From Holacanthus passer (taxonomy: Eukaryota; Chordata; Actinopteri; Pomacanthidae), in assembly GCA_025331565.1 (NCBI GenBank), contig JAFREQ010000069.1, positions 124,001 through 188,000 of the forward strand: a stretch of 64,000 bases of DNA. The letters run 5' to 3'. The translations under genes and the position numbers were made by a program. Shown one piece after another: positions 52,901 through 63,954 of the stretch (position 1 is its first letter; every line of letters starts with the position of its first letter). A model generated the notes under the pieces. It worked only from the letters and a program-made list of their open reading frames with translations. It had not been told where the DNA came from and searched no databases.

Positions 52901-55900
52901 TCAGTTCAAAGTTTTAATATCTGCACGCATGTGTGGAGATTGGTATTGCTAAAAAATGAGTGTGCTTTGATATTATCAACAGCCGTATATCTCAAGTCCG
53001 AGAGAAGTCTGTTTGGTGCTTAGCAGGTAGTGTGCAGTGGCTTTTGTCAGCAGTTTCTCTGAAAGTAGATGAACAGAACTGCAGATTTGGGTAATAATTG
53101 TCTGTAGGTTCATCACTCCGAGTGGCCCCTTTCACATTGAACATGGTTTATGCAATGTCACTTGATACATTATTATGACAACGTAGATATAGGTGTTTTA
53201 ATTTAATCTAATATAAATCTAATCAAATCTAATTCAATCAAATTCATAATTTAACTTAAGTTATTTGAATTCCATGTTCATTAAATTATTTGAATTCCAT
53301 CTTAACTAAAAGTTATTTTAAGTAAAATGACAATTTATTTAATTAATTGTTGATTACATTTTTAATATAATGTAATTTAATTGAAAACATCAGTAATTAA
53401 CCTAAATTAAATGTAGACATGGTGAGTGAATTAATTCAGACACAAGATGTCACCCACAGCAGTGGAGTTTCACACCTCTGTGAAAAGGTCCTAAGAAGAA
53501 TCTCTTTGTTAGGAAACTTACAAACAATTTAACAGGACTCTGAATGGTAAGAGAAGGTGGCCCCAGCAGCACTGACTCTTTGCACAAAATAACCTTAATC
53601 ATCAGAGGGGGTGTAGCTGATCAATGCCACTCACTCATGTGTTAGTTATATATTTTACTGATTACCAACGCAAAAGGTTAGAGGAAGCAAAAAGTCTCCA
53701 AAAGCTGCAAACCAGCACCAAATGATGAGCTTTACTTACTGATAACATATTTTTGGATACAATGACTGCCACATTGTAGATGATGAGACAGTCCCACAGG
53801 ACGAGGCGGGTCCTGGACGGTTTGACCAACAGCCGGGTTCCAAAGAGCAGAAAAAAGAAGCAGGCCAGCAGGTAGCCCAATCCAAACACAGAGATCCTGG
53901 TGGCCCCGGTGATGAAGACCACCGACAGCACAAACCAGAAGAGGTGACGAAACACCAGGACTTTAGCCATGTCCAGGTAACTCCTGGAGGACGACAGGAG
54001 AAAGAAAACTTCATGTCAACATTCCAACATTGCTTTTACTGTGAGAAGTGAGCAGGAGAGGGTCCAACTTCCTATTTCTAAACATTAAAACATCAATTTT
54101 GCCACTCTTCAGTTTTTGTTTATCATGACTCAACCAACATTAGAGTCCAAACCAGACATCAGCCTGGACGATATCATCATCTGATTTTAGCTTCTGCCAA
54201 ATAGATATTAGTACCTGTGTACACGTTGAAGAAACAGGACATTGCAGTACAGAAATGCCAGACCAGTGTATCCCCACTACATCATTTGTCTACCAGAGAA
54301 ATAAAAATCATTTCATCTACACAATGTTTAATATAGCTGAGTGAAGGTTATTATTATTGTATTGATTTTATTTTGATTTAGAGGCTGCATTTTTTTATTT
54401 AGTGAAATGACACAGGAGGTGAGACAAGAGAGAATTTAATACATTATGTGGTTTGACAATGGCAGTGTAAAACGTGCATTGAGTGCATAACAGCAACAGC
54501 AAAAAAAAAGTTAGGATAGAATATGAATTGACACTGATGTGTTGAAGGTATGTATTAGTGTATGGATTTGAGAGGGTGCAGGGATTTTAAGAGTGTGTGT
54601 AAGTGTGAGCGTGTATGCAAGTATGGTTGTTTTTTTTTAAAACAAAACAAAACATTACATCAAAATGGTTCAGCCTTTTAAGAGAAATTACCAGAAAACA
54701 TTTTAGAATATTTGAAGGAAAGAAAAAATAAAGGAAGGACAAAGAAGAAGGACAAACATTTGGGAGGCTGAGGTGTCCAGTAATATCTAGGATCCAGCCC
54801 CCATCAGCCATTTTATGATATTTTTCTCCTTTATTTTTCCAATCTTTACTAATATTTATGCTAATGAGGCAGGAGTTTCCTCCAGGTCCTTAGGAAGGAA
54901 GCTGGCTACTAAACATGTACAAGTATTAAGAGGTAATATGTGATGGAGGTGAAAGAGAAGGGAGGAGGAGGAGAATAAGTGTTGTTAAATATCTTTCTCT
55001 CTCCTTACATTCCATTCTCATCACACCCTAAACCCTGAACATAACCTTTTCATCTGACCATGATTCATGTTGACACAAGCTGCTTCCATTCCCCACACAT
55101 CCCACCTGTTTTCTACCCAACCTTGAACATCTTGAAGCTGACCTCCTTACTCCGTGTGATGTTTTTCTTATCTCTAGCTTTACGCAAGCTCAAGGGTCAA
55201 GTCAGTAACTGATGAAATCATCAAACACAGCAACTTGGTGTCAGAAGTGAGATCCTGGACTGAGGTACGTCACTGATTCTTTTCAAGTGATTTCCTCTCT
55301 CCAGGATTTCCCGAAAATTTTATGTTGTAAAAAATAGAGGAAGGGTGTTTCCCTGTCCTAAATCACTGTCTGTTGAAGGAAAGGGTGTTCCCCTTGTCCA
55401 CAGAAAGAGAAATGGGATTTCTCAGGTTTAATATGACTGCTAAATTTCACACCTAAGGGAACAGCTACGTTCTATCTGGATTGACTTCTGACTTCTGCAG
55501 CAGAGAAAAATGGGCAAGTCACAGAGCAAAAACAAAGGTTCTGCCAACACAATTAAAGATAAGGATAAAGACAAAAGACACACAAGGCACATCCATCCAT
55601 AATCTGACTAATGTTCCTTATCCAAACGAGACTTCAAAACATTTTGTAGGGCAAGTTTGTGTCACGTTCTACACTGATCCTTTTGTAGACAATTTGTCAG
55701 GCTGGACAGGATCATTGTATACACAGTTAGACAATCCTCATCCAAGAAGAGGTGCTTTCAATTATTTCAAACTGGGTTTATAAATACATAAAAACAGGCA
55801 GGCAGTGTGTGGAAAAGGGTTAGCCATTATCCACCAGCTGCTTCTTTCTCTATGATGTACACTGACTCTGGTTCAAAGCTGGCAGATAAATAGAATGATG

Positions 55901-55972
55901 AAGAGCTGCTGTGTGTGTTCACAAACTTTCTCCCAATCAAGAGACAGACACAAAACCACTCATGCATGCATC

Positions 55973-56015
<43 letters not shown>

Positions 56016-56652
56016 ATATGATACAAGGCGGAATAAGGACAGTATGACTAAATGTAATGTAGTGTATGTGGTCAGATGGGGCCACTGAAATTCTTGGGGT
56101 GGCACACCAAAACCAAAAGCTATATCTGAATTTCAGGAATTCCATCATGCTCTTGTAATTTGTAGACTAGTTGAAAACTATGTCAATATGAGAGCTAAAG
56201 AATTTGTGTTGTTGAATATAATTGTGAGGTTTACTGTTGTCGACGACAACAGACGACGAATATTGGCAGATACATTCTCATCAGACCCTTTTTCCTTCCT
56301 GAACGCTCAGAATAGTCAAATGGTTTGCCTTTCTGAAGTAGGCGAACTACAGCTCATAGCATATGAAAACAGAAGCACAGCAGACAAACAGCTGGTTCAA
56401 CTGTGGATGACACATCATAAATCAGACAGATGGGCCGACAGTAAGAAAGACATTTATTTACCTGCAGTTGATAAAGTTGGGTGCAGGGTTAAACAGTCGA
56501 CCTTCCATTGGTTCAGGGTCGTCTGTGTTTTCTCCTGCCAGGACCATCCACTCCTCCGTGTGCTCACACTCAAACACCTTCCACTGCTGGGACGCACACA
56601 TCAAGAGCACAAAGTCCGCTGTCGACACAACACAACACGACACGACACGACA

Positions 56653-56700
<48 letters not shown>

Positions 56701-59700
56701 AGACCTGGAAAACTGACTGACTGCTGCCTCTTTGCACCACTCTGTGACAAAATCATGGGTTAAGCTCATGTGACAGTGAACAAAAAAAGATTGTTAAAAC
56801 TGCTGAAGGTACAGAAATGGTATTAAAAAAAATTTCAATCACTTGTACTTTGTGTTCTTTAGTTCACTGTGAAACTACTGTTGGTGAAACTCAACACTTC
56901 GAACAGATGTATCACATAGCAAGTCAAGCAGGACAGGGGAAAATTATGCCCTTGGAGCCGGGGGAAGGCTTTAAATGCGAAACATCTGTACACGAGATGG
57001 TGCTTCATTCACAGTAGCTTACCACGATTGAAAAAAATGGCAAAGTGCAAGGTGGAGCGCAAACAGTATTTCTGTTGAAAAATTAGATCTTTCTGCATTG
57101 CCACTATTTAAGAATTAGTGATACATATAGTGACAAGGTGACTATCTGACAAGGGTAGGCTTGTTTTGTACATACAGATGAATGAGGGAATGAACTGACA
57201 CGGACACACACGTTGATACAGATGCACACAGAAACACAGAGACAAATGCACACAAACTGACCTATGAGGTTTTTGGAGTTAGGCACAGTGTAGAAGTCAG
57301 GCAGATAGATCCATTTAATGAGAGCTGAGTTCATCAACACTGGAGTGTTCCACCGCCACGGGTAGTCTACAGAACGGCAGACACACAAGAAATACAGATA
57401 CAGAAAGGTACAGGCAGGCAGGTACACTATTTACACCATTACTAATTTCTACAGTGGTTTGCCTTCAGCAGAGCTCTCTGTGATGCCATGTGACCAAAGT
57501 ACTGAACTGAACAGAAACTCATAAGCTCTATAAAAAGTACACACTCTGTGACCTGACACGACTTTGCAGAAAAGAAGGCAGTTCTTTCTTTGTGGAAACT
57601 GCATAAACCATAGGCACATTTTGAATATGATGTATATACCGAGACTTGGCCAACTTTGCTGAATAAAGCATGTCCAGCTTATAATTATCAGAGCTTCAGT
57701 CTGCTGTCTGAACTGCAGCTGTCTGCTCTCCTCTGCTTGGCCACTGAGCTTAAACTCACACTATCTCACCAGACTGTCACTGCCTGGGCTGCTTGTCTCT
57801 ACTTTTCCTAACTTCTAGAAACTCAGGAGGTTTTCTTTTTTTCTGACACTATGACATGCTGTTCCTTAATTACTGCAAAGTACAATGTGATTGATCAATC
57901 AATCAATTCAACTGTCACCTGCTGAGCTAAATCAGATCATCTTCTGATCAACTTAGTTACTCGATGACAGCATATTATGATATAAATGATATGTCAATAA
58001 ACAACATTGGTAATATACTGTAGTTGTGTATTATAACTTCATATCAGGACTCACCTCGGCAGAGAGCAGGCGGTAAGCCCACACACAGTAGATACTGATA
58101 GATCATGAAAATGGACAGGAAGAGACAATATTTGGGCCAGATCCTGGCAATAGCTGCCCGCCGCCGCCTCACCAAGATGGCTACCAACCAACAGCCATGG
58201 ATTATCACCAAGAAGTTCATCCGCTGGCCAATCACATTCACCGTCATCAGGAAGCAAATCTTTCAATAAAATAAAAGTAGAAAAGAGTAAAATTGTCATT
58301 TTACAACTTGATTATCTCTCTTGTTTAATGTTTCCCTTCATTTAATATCTTTTTGTGATGATTTTCTGGTCCAAACAGCCCTGGTTCAGAGATAAAGTGA
58401 TCTCTCCTAGTTACCTCTAATCCAAACTTGTAGAAGGTGTAGTTGAGCAGGTACTTGAGGCAGGGTATGAGGCCCTGGTTTAGAGTGTCCCTGGTGGCGG
58501 TGGGAAACAGAGCAGGGATGGTGGGGGGAGAGCATTGCAGCTGACGGTAGTGGTGAGCCTGGTGACGATACACTGTGGCCTCAAACACCAACAACATCAG
58601 CACTAACAAATGGTTCTGCAAAAAAATTCAGTGCATTAGTTCACTTATGATATAATGATCTGGCCCTTTAGAGCAGCCGTGAGATGGAGTCAAAGCACTT
58701 AAATGGATCAGGAGACACAACATAGAAAGGAAAAGAAACTTTTTAAGGGCTGGATGTGTAATCTCAATCCTTTACAAGTACTGACTGAACTGAGTCTATA
58801 GACCTGGTGAACTTAATTATAGTTTGGATGTTTTGTTTTGGGTTATTTCGCCCAAATTCCAAAGCAAAATCTTTTCTTATTTACCTGGTATCATCTAGTC
58901 ATACAGTTATTTTATTTTACAGTTTTTATTTGTCATGAAACAAATGAAAGGTTCCCAAGACAATGGATGTGACCGGAATTTCACTTGTCAGATATCTCAA
59001 AAGGTGGAGGAAAAAAACAATACTATCTGCAAGGAGATATACCACAGAAGAGGCTGTGACACAATAGGTTTAGGTATTTTCTGTAGTCTGGTTTTGGGTA
59101 TCATAGTAAGTTTTGGACCAAACGCCCAGCAATAACATTTACACTATACATACGCACTGTGTTTAGAAACCTAATACAGTAACAGTCTAACTAGAGCCAC
59201 ACCAGCCAGCTTGATAGTCTGCATTTTTTCAACCAGGAAACACATATGAAATATACCTTGCTGTATCCCAGTACAGTGGCATCTTTCCTGATGCCAAACC
59301 ATTTGGCTGGATCCACCGGCTCCATATACAGAGAGGAGTTCATCATCTCCTCTGGTAACAGGTTGGTTGCATTTGTTAGAGGCTGTGAGGAACAGAGGAA
59401 AGAAGCAAATTCATAAGCTTGATAATCAACACCATAATTCATTATTATCATTATTATCATCTATAATATCAAGTGCAGGAGAGAAGAAGAAGAGGAAGCA
59501 GTCAGTGAGTTATTGACGGCCATGATGCTGACAGAGTGACAGTCCACTAAACAGTTCTTCCAGGACAGGAGTGCAATACCCACTGAAGCAAATGCTCAAG
59601 AATATCACAGTTTACCTTCGATATAAACAGCTTACACAGACATATTTACACACATATGCAGGTATCCACACAGTTTAATCACACCTGGTGTTGGGCCTGG

Positions 59701-62700
59701 TTTTCAGCTCTACCCTGAATTACTGATTATGGAACTCTAGTCTGTGTTTTTATTATTTTACTTTGACTGTAAATATTACCTGATATTGATGGAAACTGTA
59801 ACAGCAATAAATCCTTAATAAAGGTTATCTATTTTTATCCCCTACTGTCTAATGGAAGATTTATCCATAATATTTTCTAATGTAGTCACAAACACCTCAA
59901 TTAACATACACAAGACATAAAGACGACAACCTGCGACTTCGTGACCGAGGAAAGACCCATTTTCTGGACTTCTCTAAATGTGAGCCTTACATCCTCTCCT
60001 CAAAGTCCATTTTGTCTTGCAGTAACAGTAACATCAGTCTCACATATATCCTAAAGCACAATTCTTTCAAACAAGACAAACTAGGAATCATCAATGAATG
60101 TATCCAACCAACAAGTGTTGTCTGTGTACCCACAGTCTGATATGTCTTATTCACTCTTATTATTATTCTTCTTATTCACAGTTGCTTTTTCCTGACCTGC
60201 AGCTGTTCAGATATCTTACTGTGGATCTCATGTATATAGACAATCCATATATAATATGTCTCAGGACCCCACTGCTAGTGTGCAGAAATATATACAGTCA
60301 GCGTTTGACTTGTTAGACTGTTTAATAATGCACACTTTCAATGAGAGAGGAAAAAATAAGATAAGATAAAATAACTTCCCCATTTTCTCATTGTCTATAT
60401 GTGTTACTGAGTGACACATCAGAATTTCCATTTTTAGATGAAATGTTCCTCTATGAAAGGTTGTAGAGACTAAAACTGGTCCAGCATGGAAAAACTCCTG
60501 TTTCGAATCAAGCCTGTTGCCTTGTAAACAACTTTAATTGCAGACACAGAGTGGTTGGATTCAGAAGATTACTATAGACCGCTACAACAATACAAGAGCT
60601 GGCCAACCTCCTCAGCTTGCATGTGTGTGTATTTAACAGCTATTAGTTTCACCACAGGGGCAACTGAGGCCCTGTTCAAACTCAGCACAAAAGTGCCAAA
60701 TTATTGTCCTAATAAAGCTTTGATGTGGTGCGTAGGTGAGAGACAGACACACCAGGACTTCTGTTCCACTGAGCTCTTGACCCTGGTCGTCTATTAGAGG
60801 AATCTGGTTGCCGCATGTCCTGCGACCCTGGCTTCTTTTTTTCCTTCATTCTCCTGGACTGCATGTTGGTATTAATGACTAACTGATGTCTCTTGTAACA
60901 GATCTTGTTAATGCAGTGTGTATGCATTTATACTTACCAGGCTACAGTTTCTGGAGTACTCAACGGGGTTGACGACACTGAGCTGGTACAGCATCTTACA
61001 CACGATGATAACACACACCCAGGCGGTAGACAGACAGGAAGCCATGGGCCCGAAGCTACTGTAGGGCATCGCCAGAGACCACAATACCACCAGGACCAGG
61101 TTCATCACAGATGGCTGTGGACAAAAACATGAAACAGAACAACATTTAGGTCATAATGCACCCACGCAAAAAAACTTTCAAGATTTATGTCAAGTATCAT
61201 CAAACACAGATTCAAAATGCTGTTCGTCAACTTGAAGGTATGTGATGTGCAAAACACACACACACAACCCCCCCTGCCTTTACCTCTTCAAGCGCCACCC
61301 ACACAGAGAAGAAGGCCACCATCTTGAGGATGTGGAGCTCCAGAAGCCTCCAGAGAAACACTTGAACCTTGGTGAGAATGTCAGAGAACCTTCTGGACAG
61401 AACCAGTAACCTGTCCATCACCAGACCCCACTTACTGGGCATCAGCTCCACTGGGCAAGGGAAGAGAGGATGGATGAAGAAAGAGAGTGAGAGGATAAGG
61501 GACAGACAGAAGAAACAGATAAACAGAAGCATTTATTGTCACGTGAACAGTTAAAAGAAACAAGTTTCTTCCTTTGCCTTTCACTATGAACACCGTTTTG
61601 AAAAAATAAAAAATAAAAATAGATATTACAAAAAAACAGAAAATAAAATCAGAATTAAAAAGATATATACAGGATATTTACAATAACATGAATGTGCAAA
61701 ATAGACATGAAATCAATTGAGAAGAGATCAGTCCATGACTGTCTTGCAATATTTAGTGTGCTTACAAAGAAACACCCAAGGCTCAAGATCACCCGAAGTC
61801 AGATACATATGAACATTTTTACAAAAAGAAAACACTCATGTAAACTTCACTTCTTCCTCAAAAGTCACATCAGAAGCAGACGTGTTCAGTATGGACCAAC
61901 TTCCCAACACTTTTTTTTTTTGTCTTACCCACCTTCTATAGTATATGGTTACCATGCTGATGGCGGCGCATGCAGATGTGGCAGCCAGTAGCTCCCATTA
62001 ACTTCATTACATTTTTGTTTAAATTTGTCTCGCCCTGATTTCTGAAACACATATTGTTTACTGCCTATCAGGAGCAATATTACATCATAAATTATTAGTA
62101 GATTTATAATACCTCCAAACTGTACTCAGAACAGCACTGGCTATTCTAAATTTTGACACTCAGATTTTCATTTTTTCTGCACATGTATATGGGATGATCA
62201 GAGACACTGTCTTGGATTTGGTGTGGACCTGTAGCTTATAGAATAGAAGAGTAATGTAAGTGTGATTATATAGCTCAGAATGGTGTTAGAAAATGGTTTG
62301 CAATCATAAATAATGGAAAAATGATTACTACTTTGTATGTCATTAAGCAACAATTTAGTTGTGAAAATGTGCCTTCATATAAACTGCCACTTCGTTTTTT
62401 TTTTACCTTCATCTTCAGATTCCTCATCAATGTTAGTGGCCAGGTCTTCCTCTTCAAAGTTCACCTCCACATTACCAGAGTCAATCTGCTCAGTCTTGTC
62501 ATTGTTCTTCTTCCTGGAGCCAGATTGTCTCATTAGTTACTGTAAAAGGAAAACTATAGAACTCCTAGAACACGATGAGGCAATACAATTAAAAAATAAA
62601 TATTGTCTTAGATAAATAAGGAAAATGCTGCCTATTAGTACATATGACTGATTTGCACCATAATCAGCTATTTTCTTCTTATTTCTTCAAAGACACAAAC

Positions 62701-63954
62701 ATTTTCCGAGCTATAATCCTGTGTCTCTGTGTTAATTGCTCTTTTATCTCGGGTTATCTGCCATATCTATTTTTAAAAATCAATACTCAATCTTTTTTCC
62801 TCAGTCAATCTTTTTCTCCTCTCTATTCTCTTTCTGTAAAATATGACGACAGCTTTAACGACTCATCTTGATTAGGCATGACCAGCTCACTCTACACAAA
62901 ACCAAATCAATGGAGTTGTGTGTTAGTTTGCAAAAGCTGTGTTTACATTTCCAAAGAATGCGGTTATTCATTTCTTCTTTGTGCTCCACCTCTTTTCAAA
63001 ATGCAGAAGTCCAACAGTTCATATTTCTTATTTTTTCTTTATTTTTTTCTTATAGCAGAAATTACTTAATCCCTCTCTTAACTGAAACCCCACCCAGATA
63101 TTCTGTTTCACTCATACTTCCATTTAACAGTGACTTTAAACATCACTGTCAGTCAGCTGTATGACAAATACACTTTTTGATGAGACATGAGTAGTAGGAG
63201 TGTTTAGGTTGTGTTACTTGCGTATAGGTGTAACATGCTCCAGGTCAGTGATTCTCATGAAGGGCTTGTGGAAGTAGTGCAGCTGCAGGATACAGGCCAG
63301 CAGGAAGAAGCCAGGGATCAGAATACTGGTGAAGAGTTCAGACAGAGCAAACGTCTCCAGACCAATGGCTGCCAGCCTGAGGATGACAGGGGGGCACGAT
63401 TACAGCTTCATTATTTCACTTCTTATTCCTGAATGAACATGTTTAATGACCACACGGCAAATCTGGACACTGGCACGTTGCTCACAGAGGGGAAGGAACA
63501 CAGGACGGGAACACCCAACAGTTTACTCTTTTGCCCTGACCCTGTATCTACAGGGCTAACTACCACCATTTGCAGAAAACAGGTTTTGTAGTGATGCTTG
63601 GGACATTTTGGAATATGTATGCTATGAGCAGTTAAAATAGTCCTTTAGGAATAATAATTTTCTATTTAAAATAGAAATCACAAACTCATAATGACAGCAG
63701 AACCAGCCTTCAGCTGAAAGGGGGAGAACCAGGCAGAGCAGTATCAGCAGGGCAGGGGAAGACGCCAGACAGTCTGAAGCTTTTATGAAAAAAACAACAA
63801 CATACTGTTCTTCTGTGAAACCAGTGAAGTTTCTCCAGTATCCAGGGAAGTCTTCAAACTGGTAAGTATAGATGGAGATCAGGACCAGCATGGTGTAGGC
63901 CACAACAAGCCACCAGAAGATCTTCAACAGACGCCTCCACAGAGAATAGTACAC
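31883..63954 (-). CDS. piezo1-like: Piezo-type mechanosensitive ion channel, PIEZO1-like, C-terminal 40 exons (5'-truncated by window)
   Basis: Trimeric pressure-gated cation channel of the plasma membrane. Exons in coding order: 63954-63806, 63376-63218, 62513-62407, 61450-61284, 61114-60938, 59382-59257, 58615-58415, 58259-58055, 57366-57262, 56618-56462, 53983-53740, 52858-52762, 52417-52252, 51414-51325, 50312-50230, 49443-49375, 49226-49126, 48830-48686, 47375-47304, 47053-46881, 46767-46658, 46233-46060, 45855-45597, 45266-45078, 43934-43731, 43634-43388, 42444-42312, 42095-41948, 40591-40439, 40071-40010, 39783-39625, 39293-39146, 37632-37444, 36762-36670, 35490-35318, 34335-34213, 34103-34024, 33773-33584, 32883-32742, 32011-31883. 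They sum to 5898 bp, giving 1965 residues plus stop. The full protein should be about 2500. Wording such as YGLWDHE, WRISPPSR, NMFPNYIRAPNG and PCVDRILKLC is closer to PIEZO1 than PIEZO2. No frameshift was seen. Confidence 0.96.
32123..32643. mobile_element. Non-autonomous hAT-type element, 521 bp, with target duplication
   Basis: Perfect 14-bp inverted terminal repeats CAGGGGTGTCAAAC and GTTTGACACCCCTG bound the element. Flanks GTCTATGC (32115-32122) and GTCAATGC (32644-32651) agree at seven of eight bases, an 8-bp target duplication typical of hAT transposons. Subterminal GGGCCACATACAGCC and GGCCTGCGGGCCGTA are GC-rich, and the interior is AT-rich without a transposase frame. It sits in the last Piezo intron. 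Confidence 0.93.
33240..33515 (+). mobile_element. LINE C-terminal remnant
   Basis: The + strand reads LRWLPVSLCIDFTIFTVLNG and, after a break, FGTSLTSFKLLLKI. Both are hallmarks of the last part of fish L2/CR1-type reverse transcriptase genes, where a WLPV and a SFK-LLK word end the protein. A stop and frame change lie between them, so the copy is dead. It is antisense within a Piezo intron. Confidence 0.65.
34430..35285 (-). mobile_element. Broken LINE (reverse-transcriptase fragment), same strand as Piezo
   Basis: On the - strand, 35277-35070 reads LNADKMEFMLLSRART and RVTDFKYLGIQI, the conserved N-x-x-K-x-xFM and YLGI words of non-LTR reverse transcriptases. Further on, 34810-34730 reads VPRVRSELSKTAFNFSAPDS, a typical C-terminal word. 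Stops and frame changes separate these parts. The copy ends about 30 bases from the Piezo exon 35318-35490. The tail near 34440-34490 resembles a LINE 3' end. Confidence 0.78.
35636..36300. repeat. GC-richer interspersed repeat, possibly LTR-related, with 16-bp tandem duplication
   Basis: This block begins TGTTACGGGGTGTATAGG. It is clearly richer in G and C than its intron and contains many CAGGTAAG-, CAGGCA- and GTCGG-type words seen in dispersed fish repeats. At 36241-36256 and 36257-36272 GGCATGAATGCAGGAC is repeated exactly. I found no matching second copy in the window or clear target duplication, so the class is unsure. Confidence 0.45.
37715..38400 (+). mobile_element. LINE-like 3' fragment with (ATGG)n tail
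   Basis: From 38060 to 38330 the + strand carries words of a fish LINE ORF2 C-terminus: LGVEPLLL, ERSQLRWIEHP, GERPQGRPRTCW and LLSLLPPQP. It is followed by AATTTCCCCACTGTGGGATG and a GGATGGATGG tail at about 38387-38398. The part 37715-37995 is GC-richer and also repeat-like (GGCTTTGACCCGTGGGGCC), perhaps from the same or a neighbouring element. Several frame changes make it non-functional. Confidence 0.6.
39296..39312 (+). repeat. (CA)n microsatellite at a Piezo splice acceptor
   Basis: About eight CA units begin directly at the acceptor of the exon starting at 39293. In the transcript this is (TG)8 followed by TAG and the exon. Confidence 0.9.
43944..43987 (+). repeat. (CA)22 microsatellite near a Piezo splice acceptor
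   Basis: Long perfect CA run. In the transcript (TG)22 is followed by GGCACACAG and the exon starting at 43934, so the repeat ends about eight bases before the AG. Confidence 0.95.
47500..47875 (+). repeat. LINE-type 3' end with AATAAAGG tail
   Basis: Repeated GTGCAATA words (47578, 47612, 47637, 47688), an AT-rich stretch and then AATTTCCCCATTGTGGGACG, AATAAAGG and TTATATTATCTTA form a typical fish non-LTR 3' end. It relates to the tails at 6763 and 38330. Confidence 0.6.
49751..49763 (-). promoter_or_regulatory. CTCF-like binding site
   Basis: On the - strand the sequence reads TGACCACCAGGGGGCAGAAG, whose core CCACCAGGGGGCA is an excellent fit to the vertebrate CTCF core motif. It lies in a Piezo intron. 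It could act as an insulator or loop anchor, or could be a motif carried by a repeat. Binding is not shown by sequence. Confidence 0.5.
53190..53410. repeat. AT-rich low-complexity tract
   Basis: Almost pure A/T sequence with TAAT, AATC and TTAA words, and a repeated TTATTTGAATTCCAT (near 53261 and 53285). No gene or named element was recognised. Confidence 0.7.
54850..55800 (+). mobile_element. Remnant of an LTR retroelement: LTR end, primer binding site, gag-like start
   Basis: TGGTGTCAGAAGTGAGAT at 55236-55253 fits a primer binding site complementary to the 3' end of a leucine tRNA. The sequence before it, ending CACAGCA, would be the LTR end; the LTR start is unresolved. At 55510 an ATG opens a short frame beginning Met-Gly-Lys-Ser, like a myristoylated gag start, but it stops after about 29 codons. 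A longer open stretch to 55783 lies in another frame, so the coding part is frameshifted. No pol or second LTR was seen. It is antisense to Piezo in an intron. It could be Ty3/Gypsy-like or an endogenous retrovirus. Confidence 0.55.
55976..56013 (+). repeat. (CA)n microsatellite
   Basis: About 18 CA units in a Piezo intron. Confidence 0.95.
56621..56701 (+). repeat. (ACACG)n and (ATC)16 compound repeat at a Piezo acceptor
   Basis: ACACA and ACACG units (56625-56652) are followed by about 16 CAT units (56653-56701). In the transcript these are (ATG)16 and TGTCG units running into GTCGACAG and the exon starting at 56618. Open frames of poly-His, poly-Ile, poly-Ser or poly-Met across it are repeat artefacts. 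Confidence 0.95.
61529..61690 (-). repeat. Possible LINE/SINE 3' end (minus orientation)
   Basis: Read on the - strand, A/T-rich sequence with several AAAATA-type words ends in GTTCACGTGACAATAAATGC, which looks like a fish retroposon 3' end with an AATAAA signal. It lies in a Piezo intron. Confidence 0.4.

Larger units (their letters stand above)
32012..63805 (-). other. Piezo introns: remaining content
   Basis: Apart from the elements listed separately, the longer introns (37633-39145, 40592-41947, 44000-45070, 47876-48680, 50313-51324, 54000-54840, 59383-60937, 61690-62406, 62514-63217) hold AT-rich DNA with short chance frames. The frame 41328-41077 on the - strand has no recognisable domain. 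No RNA gene was seen. Confidence 0.55.
51325..63954 (-). other. piezo1-like: Piezo blade (middle repeats) and beam exons
   Basis: The first 14 visible exons encode stacked four-helix membrane units of the propeller blade, for example LVLISIYTYQFEDFPGYWRN, FGPMASCLSTAWVCVIIVCK, GQRMNFLVIIHGCWLVAI and VFITGATRISVFGLGYLLAC, joined by cytosolic loops. Exon 62513-62407 is an acidic linker (EEEDLATNIDEESEDE). Exon 51414-51325 (FRASIVKNIKFHQQAEKKSL), continued in 50312-50230, corresponds to the intracellular beam helix that couples blade to pore. Piezo structure knowledge is from the mouse PIEZO1 models. Confidence 0.85.

Noticed and set aside
56188..56769. Frames with poly-His, poly-Ile, poly-Ser and poly-Met
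   Set aside because: They read the (ATC)n repeat in different frames. Only the 56462-56618 part is a real Piezo exon, on the - strand.
31883..63954. Assignment as piezo2
   Set aside because: Wording in the cap and C-terminal domain (WRISPPSR, DLGKGGTVE, NMFPNYIRAPNG, PCVDRILKLC) follows human PIEZO1. PIEZO2 differs at these places.
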